Below, piece after piece: positions 60,318 to 64,000 of a DNA stretch of 64,000 nucleotides (positions are counted from its first letter, which is position 1; each line of letters opens with the position of its first letter). A program made the translations under genes and the position numbers. Origin of the DNA: JAVVHH01 sp965199585 (GTDB lineage: Bacteria > Pseudomonadota > Alphaproteobacteria > Acetobacterales > Acetobacteraceae); assembly GCA_965199585.1 (NCBI GenBank), contig CBDASI010000002.1, forward strand, positions 1,736,001-1,800,000, in the 5' to 3' direction. The notes under the pieces are model-generated. The model saw only the letters and a program-made list of their open reading frames with translations. It made no database searches and was not told the origin of the DNA.

Positions 60318-61238
60318 GTGGTCTATGAGGTGCAGCGGGATTTCCGGGGTTACGGCGCGTATCCCCCCGATCCGCGATGGCCCGGCGGAGCCCGGATCGC
60401 CGTCAATTTCGTGCTGAATTACGAGGAAGGCTCGGAGCTGTCGTATCCGGACGGCGATGGGGCGTCCGAGTGGGGCGTGTCGGATTCCAACGGCCAGGCC
60501 GCTGCGTTCGGGCGCGACCTGTGCGCCGAAAGCATGTTCGAATATGGCTCGCGCGTCGGCTTCTGGCGGCTGCATCGCCTGTTCCGCGAGCGTGGACTGC
60601 CGCTTACGGTGTTCGGCTGCGCGTTGGCGCTGGAGCGCAATCCCGAGGCCGCCGCGGCGATCCGGGAGGCCGGATACGACGTCTGCTGTCACGGCTGGCG
60701 CTGGGTCAAGCATTTCCAGCTGCCGGAAGCCGAGGAACGCGACCACATCCGCCGGGCGGTCGCCTCGTTGGAACGGACGGTCGGGCATCGGCCCGACGGC
60801 TGGTATTGCCGCTACGGGCCGAGCGTGAACACGCGGCGTCTGCTCGTCGAAGCGGGTGGCTTCCTTTACGACAGCGACAGCTACGCGGACGAACTGCCCT
60901 GGTGGGTGACGGTGGACGGCAAGGGCCATCTCGTGGTGCCGTATTCGCTGACCCATAATGACGGCAAGTTCCTGGGCAACGTCGGCACCGCCGATGACTG
61001 GTTCGCCTTCATCCGGGACGGTTTCGACACGCTCTACGCCGAGGGTGACGACGCGCCGAAGATGATGTCGGTCGGCCTGCACATGCGCCTGATCGGGCAT
61101 CCGTCCCGGGCGGCGGGCCTGGCCCGGCTGCTGGACCACATCCTCAAGCACGACCGCGTCTGGGTGACCCGGCGGATCGACATCGCCCGGCACTGGACGA
61201 CGACGCATCCGTATCCGGCGCGCGGCTTGAACGAGTGA
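60318..61238 (+). CDS. puuE: PuuE-type allantoinase (deacetylase-fold)
   Basis: Hydrolyses allantoin to allantoate in purine breakdown, without the metal-amidohydrolase fold of classical allantoinase. 306 residues and colinear with Pseudomonas PuuE from memory: RDFRGYGAYPPDPRWPGGARIAVNFVLNYEEG at the start, ESMFEYGSRVGFWRL, CCHGWRWVKHFQ, GWYCRYGPSVNTRRL, GGFLYDSDSYADELPWW, MMSVGLHMRLIGHPSR and TRRIDIARHW. GTG 60318 follows a GAGG site. Divergent from hyuA. Allantoate could pass to the M20 amidohydrolase at 42423. A related cyclic ureide is possible. Confidence 0.87.
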   Translation: MVYEVQRDFRGYGAYPPDPRWPGGARIAVNFVLNYEEGSELSYPDGDGASEWGVSDSNGQAAAFGRDLCAESMFEYGSRVGFWRLHRLFRERGLPLTVFGCALALERNPEAAAAIREAGYDVCCHGWRWVKHFQLPEAEERDHIRRAVASLERTVGHRPDGWYCRYGPSVNTRRLLVEAGGFLYDSDSYADELPWWVTVDGKGHLVVPYSLTHNDGKFLGNVGTADDWFAFIRDGFDTLYAEGDDAPKMMSVGLHMRLIGHPSRAAGLARLLDHILKHDRVWVTRRIDIARHWTTTHPYPARGLNE

Positions 61239-61304
61239 TGGCGCGTTGTCTGGTGCTGGCCAACCCGTCCCCGCGGGGGCTCTGCACGGGCTAGGCGCCC
61301 GGGG

Positions 61305-61640
61305 TCAGCGCCATTTGGCGGTTTTGCCGCGCGCTCGTCGGGTCGGGGCATGGAAGTCGTCCGGCTTGGTCCGCACCCAGGTCACAAAGCGGGCGAGTTC
61401 CGGGTCCGCCCTGAGCGACTCCGGCGACGACAGCATCCTGGCGATCTCGGCTTCGGTGTATCGGGCGTGAATGGCCGAATGACAGATCTGATGCAGCCGC
61501 ACGGTGCCGGCGTGGGCACCGCCCTTGAGCTTCGGGGTGAGATGGTGCAGCGAGGATTTCGCACCTGCGGGGATGCTCCTGCCGCAGAGCGCACAGATGG
61601 GGCCGTCCTCTGTGCCGGTGGTTGGTCGATCGTCGCGCAT
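61305..61640 (-). CDS. Small HNH endonuclease-fold protein
   Basis: 111 residues. A CALC zinc pair (about 16-19), then SLHHLTPKLKGG with the catalytic-type His pair, and RLHQICHSAIHARYT supplying Cys and His. The C-terminus is basic (RARGKTAKWR). Stand-alone HNH proteins of this size occur widely in bacterial chromosomes, often without known role. No phage, restriction or toxin gene adjoins it. Convergent with puuE, 66 bp apart. Confidence 0.8.
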   Translation of the reverse strand: MRDDRPTTGTEDGPICALCGRSIPAGAKSSLHHLTPKLKGGAHAGTVRLHQICHSAIHARYTEAEIARMLSSPESLRADPELARFVTWVRTKPDDFHAPTRRARGKTAKWR

Positions 61641-61678
61641 GGGGCTGAGATGGTGTGAAGCTCGGAACGGTGAAGCTC

Positions 61679-61697
61679 GGCCTCACGCGCGGAGGCC
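61679..61697. terminator. Possible hairpin downstream of mbfA
   Basis: GGCCTC-ACGCGCG-GAGGCC gives a perfect 6-bp stem with a 7-base loop, 7 bases after the mbfA stop. No T-run follows, so factor-independent termination is uncertain. Confidence 0.3.
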
Positions 61698-61703
61698 TGA
61701 GGG

Positions 61704-62699
61704 TCAGCTGCTGCCGATCAGGATGCCGAGCCCCAGCACGATCGCGCCGCCTAGCATCACCTTGGCGATGGCGGCGAGTGGCGGGGTCTGCATGTAGCGC
61801 CACTGGATCCAGGCGATCGCGAGCAGCTCGATGACGACTACGATGCCGGCGACGCTGGTGGCGGTCCAGAAATCCGGGATCAGGTAGGGCAGCGTGTGCC
61901 CGATGCCGCCGGCGATGGTCATGAGACCGCAGACGAGGCCGCGCAGGTAGGGTGTGCCACGGCCGGAGAGCTTGCCGTCGTCGGCGAGCGCCTCGGCGAA
62001 GCCCATGGAGACGCCAGCGCCGACCGATGCGGCCAGGCCGACGAGGAAGGCGTTCCAGGAATCGTGGGTGGCGAAGGCGGCGGCGAAGACAGGGGCGAGG
62101 GTGGAGACGGAGCCATCCATGAGGCCGACGAGGCCGGGCTGGACAATCTGCAGCACGAAGCGGCGGCGAGCGTCGTCATCCTCCCGGATGCGGGCTTCGG
62201 TGGGCGGCTTATCCTCGTCGATCTCGTCGGCGGTGCGCTCGTGCGCGGCTTCGGCGACGGCGAGGTCGCCCAGGACGGTGCGGATCGTCACGTCGAGGGT
62301 GCGGCTGGCGGCCTGGTGGTAGAAGCGGCTGGCGTTGGACTCCATCCGCCGGGCTTCGCGGCGCATGCCCTCGGGGCCCTGGAACATCATCGAACCGGAA
62401 GGGCGCTCCTGCAGCAGGCCTTGGATGTCGTCGGCGTCGATGCGGGGGATGGTCTCGCCGAACTTCGAGCGGAACAGCTCGGCGAGCTGGTGGCGATGCC
62501 CGGTCTCTTCCTCGGCCATCTCGACGAACATGCGGGCGGTGTCGGGGTAGTTGGTGCGCAGCGTCTCGGCGAAGCCCGTGTAGGCGATGCTGGCCTGCTC
62601 CTCGTTGCTGATGGCCAAGGCAAGGATCTCGGCATCCGACAGATCCTCGATGTGACGGTTCTTGCGCTTCCAGAGCGAGGTCTTGCGGGTTGGTATCAA
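61704..62699 (-). CDS. mbfA: MbfA-type membrane-bound ferritin (rubrerythrin-VIT1 fusion), iron exporter
   Basis: 331 residues. An N-terminal erythrin diiron domain (about 15-170) has SNEEQASIAYTGF, MAEEETGHRHQLAELF and AEAAHERTADE as iron ligands. The C-terminal VIT1-like part (about 190-331) starts FVLQIVQPGLVGLMDGSVSTLAP and has four or five membrane segments. In Bradyrhizobium and Agrobacterium MbfA exports iron and protects against iron and peroxide stress under Irr control. TTG 62699 is the start: AAGGA lies 7 bases upstream and no ATG is near. Unrelated to the catabolic neighbours. Confidence 0.88.
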   Translation of the reverse strand: MIPTRKTSLWKRKNRHIEDLSDAEILALAISNEEQASIAYTGFAETLRTNYPDTARMFVEMAEEETGHRHQLAELFRSKFGETIPRIDADDIQGLLQERPSGSMMFQGPEGMRREARRMESNASRFYHQAASRTLDVTIRTVLGDLAVAEAAHERTADEIDEDKPPTEARIREDDDARRRFVLQIVQPGLVGLMDGSVSTLAPVFAAAFATHDSWNAFLVGLAASVGAGVSMGFAEALADDGKLSGRGTPYLRGLVCGLMTIAGGIGHTLPYLIPDFWTATSVAGIVVVIELLAIAWIQWRYMQTPPLAAIAKVMLGGAIVLGLGILIGSS

Positions 62700-62779
62700 C
62701 GATGCGTCCTTCAGGGACGCCGGCGCGATCGAGATACGTAACGGTGCAGCGCGCCAGCGCGGTTTGGCGGTCGCATGGT

Positions 62780-62806
62780 TGTATAATCTGGGCCGAATGA
62801 CGGCAA
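62780..62806 (-). promoter_or_regulatory. Possible mbfA promoter
   Basis: On the minus strand TTGCCG (62801-62806) and TATACA (62780-62785) are separated by 15 bases, shorter than ideal, in an AT-rich patch 80 bp from the TTG start. I looked for an Irr-type TTTAGAA-N3-TTCTAAA element in 62700-62902 and found none. Confidence 0.3.
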
Positions 62807-62845
62807 CCGAAAATATAACCCGGTCTTTATTAGTCGAAGTTCAAA

Positions 62846-62884
62846 GCGAGACTTAGTCGCAACTGCAATTGGAGTCAGTCTCGC
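62846..62884. terminator. Inverted repeat between the PLP lyase gene and mbfA
   Basis: GCGAGACT (62846-62853) and AGTCTCGC (62877-62884) form a perfect 8-bp stem around a 23-base loop, 18 bases after the stop of the PLP enzyme gene and upstream of mbfA. On the minus strand it is followed by TTTGAACTT rather than a clean T-run. It may terminate the former gene or act as a cis element for mbfA. Confidence 0.4.
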
Positions 62885-62902
62885 CGCTGATACTGGTCCC
62901 TG

Positions 62903-64000
62903 TCAGGCGGCCGCGAGCGCCTGGGCGAAGTCGGCGATCAGGTCGTCGGGGTGCTCGACGCCGATGGAGATGCGAATCGTCGAGTCCAGGACGCCCATGC
63001 GGTGCCGCACATCGGCGGGCACGCCCGAGTGAGTCATGCTGGCCGGTAGGCTGGCCAGGGATTCCGTGCCGCCCAGGCTGACCGCCAGCTTCACGATCTG
63101 CAGGGCATTGAGGAAGCGGAACGCGGCGGCTTGGCCACCGACGATGTCGAAGGAGAAGGTCGAGCCCGCGCCGGTGGATTGCGCTGCGAAGACCCGTGCG
63201 GCAGCCGAGTCGGGCGCGTTGAAGGGCAGATAGTGGACCTTCGTCACCTTGGCGTGCTCCCGAAGGAAGTCGGCCACGATGCGGGCGTTGCGATCGGCCC
63301 GCTCCATGCGGAGGTGCAGGGTTTCCAGCGAGCGCCCGAGCATCCAGCTCGTATGCGCGTCCAGCTGCGTGCCGATGGCGCCGCGCAACACCCTGATGGG
63401 CTTCATGACGGCGCGCGATCCCATGGCCGCGCCGGCGATCAGGTCGGAATGGCCGCCCACGTATTTGGTCAGGCTATAGAGCGAGATGTCGGCGCCGTGC
63501 TGGAGCGGCCGCTGGAACACAGGGCCGAGCATGGTGTTGTCGCAGCCGATCATCGGCGTGTGACTCTGACGCGTGCCGATCTCGTCGGCGATGCGCCGGA
63601 TCATCGGTAGGTCGACCACGTTGTTGGTCGGGTTGGCGGGCGTCTCCACCAGGATCATGGAGACGCGGCCCATGGTCATGGCCCGTTCCGCCGCGTCCCG
63701 TACGATGGTCTCGTCCAGGCCGTCCTCGAAGCCGACCGCAGCGATGCCGAACGGCAGGAGAGTCTTGGTCAGCAGCGTCTCGGTGCCGCCGTAGAGCGGC
63801 TGCGAGTGCAGGATGACGTCGCCGGGTCGCATGAAGGCGAGCAGGGTGGTCGAGATGGCCGACATACCGGAGGAGAACAGGGCGCAGTTCTCGGCGGCTT
63901 CGTAGACCGCGAGGCGATCCTCGACGATCTCGCTGTTGGGGTGGTTGAAGCGAGAATAGACCAGCCCGGCGCTCTCCCCTGGCGGCAGCTCGCGACGGCC
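62903..64000 (-). CDS. Cystathionine gamma-synthase/methionine gamma-lyase family PLP enzyme (cut by window edge)
   Basis: 365 codons are present; the N-terminus lies beyond the window. YSRFNHPNSEIVEDRLAVYE, FSSGMSAI, QPLYGGTETLL, ETPANPTN and SLTKYVGGHSDLIAGA (PLP Lys) are in family order, and the C-terminal SLGGTESLASLPASMTHSG closes it. Acts on sulfur amino acids by gamma-elimination or gamma-replacement. The family cannot be split reliably by eye. An in-frame ATG at 63865 is internal and not the start. Confidence 0.88.
   Translation of the reverse strand, partial: GRRELPPGESAGLVYSRFNHPNSEIVEDRLAVYEAAENCALFSSGMSAISTTLLAFMRPGDVILHSQPLYGGTETLLTKTLLPFGIAAVGFEDGLDETIVRDAAERAMTMGRVSMILVETPANPTNNVVDLPMIRRIADEIGTRQSHTPMIGCDNTMLGPVFQRPLQHGADISLYSLTKYVGGHSDLIAGAAMGSRAVMKPIRVLRGAIGTQLDAHTSWMLGRSLETLHLRMERADRNARIVADFLREHAKVTKVHYLPFNAPDSAAARVFAAQSTGAGSTFSFDIVGGQAAAFRFLNALQIVKLAVSLGGTESLASLPASMTHSGVPADVRHRMGVLDSTIRISIGVEHPDDLIADFAQALAAA

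Noticed and set aside
61266..61280. CCCCGCGGGG palindrome between puuE and the HNH gene as terminator
   Set aside because: The two-base centre cannot form a hairpin loop without losing base pairs, and no T-run follows.
62700..62902. Irr-type iron-control element before mbfA
   Set aside because: No TTTAGAA-N3-TTCTAAA-like sequence found; only a long-loop inverted repeat and a weak promoter match.
1..64000. tRNA, rRNA, CRISPR arrays, insertion sequences, attachment sites
   Set aside because: None seen on reading; no regularly spaced repeats, transposase or integrase motifs. A dedicated RNA and repeat search would be needed to exclude small elements.

Overview
The window is very GC-rich, gene-dense DNA (about 60 protein genes, 1 to 4 bp overlaps at most junctions, frequent GTG and TTG starts). 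No gap between genes exceeds about 260 bp. I saw no tRNA, rRNA, CRISPR array, transposase or phage gene. The gene families (an MbfA-type membrane ferritin, MobA-type hydroxybenzoate monooxygenase, PuuE, HyuA/HyuB and many solute-binding-protein ABC importers) and the composition suggest an alphaproteobacterium, perhaps an Acetobacteraceae or Rhodospirillales relative. That placement is inference only. The window reads as a catabolic and uptake region: seven apparently complete ABC importers (four dipeptide/oligopeptide type, three SsuABC/TauABC type) interleaved with enzymes for cyclic amides, ureides, aromatic acids and short dicarboxylates.

Layout. (1) 1-5280: a hydroxybenzoate block, with a truncated aldehyde dehydrogenase (-), a divergent MarR regulator, a class II aldolase-family protein and a clear 3-hydroxybenzoate 4-monooxygenase (mobA), convergent with a CaiB/BaiF CoA-transferase. 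(2) 5457-21327 (-): a fifteen-gene run starting with a LacI-type regulator. It holds a RutA homologue, a cysteine hydrolase with the TSGC motif of maleamate/N-carbamoylsarcosine amidases, a PrpD-like protein, a Dpp-type importer, LeuC- and LeuD-like subunits, an isocitrate-lyase/PEP-mutase-type lyase and an Ssu-type importer. (3) 21494-33375 (+): the divergent arm, with a maleate-isomerase-superfamily protein, an FAD reductase-like protein, a second Dpp-type importer, a short amidase, a second Ssu-type importer and a PuuE-like deacetylase-fold hydrolase. A perfect GTAAAC-N4-GTTTAC inverted repeat lies between the two arms.

(4) 33361-43685: a GntR/FCD-centred divergon. Leftwards it has an ATPase, class II aldolase, ThiY-like binding protein, two permeases and an NtaA-type flavin monooxygenase. 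Rightwards it has the regulator, an atypical SDR, an aminotransferase, an alpha/beta hydrolase and an M20-type carbamoylase. (5) 43648-60061 (-): hyuA and hyuB, then a Dpp-type importer with a permease-ATPase fusion, an SDR, a second full Dpp-type importer, a DAO-type oxidase and its binding protein. A divergent puuE homologue follows at 60318. (6) 61305-64000: a small HNH protein, MbfA, and a truncated cystathionine/methionine gamma-lyase-family enzyme.

The most coherent reading is a set of separately regulated modules, each pairing an importer with ring-opening, amide-cleaving and acid-processing enzymes. The LacI divergon (5457-33375) is the best candidate for an undescribed system. It looks like a pathway in which a RutA-type flavoenzyme opens an N-heterocycle, amidohydrolases release ammonia, and a LeuCD-like hydratase plus a KKCGH lyase split the resulting unsaturated diacid. 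Substrates are not determined by the sequence.
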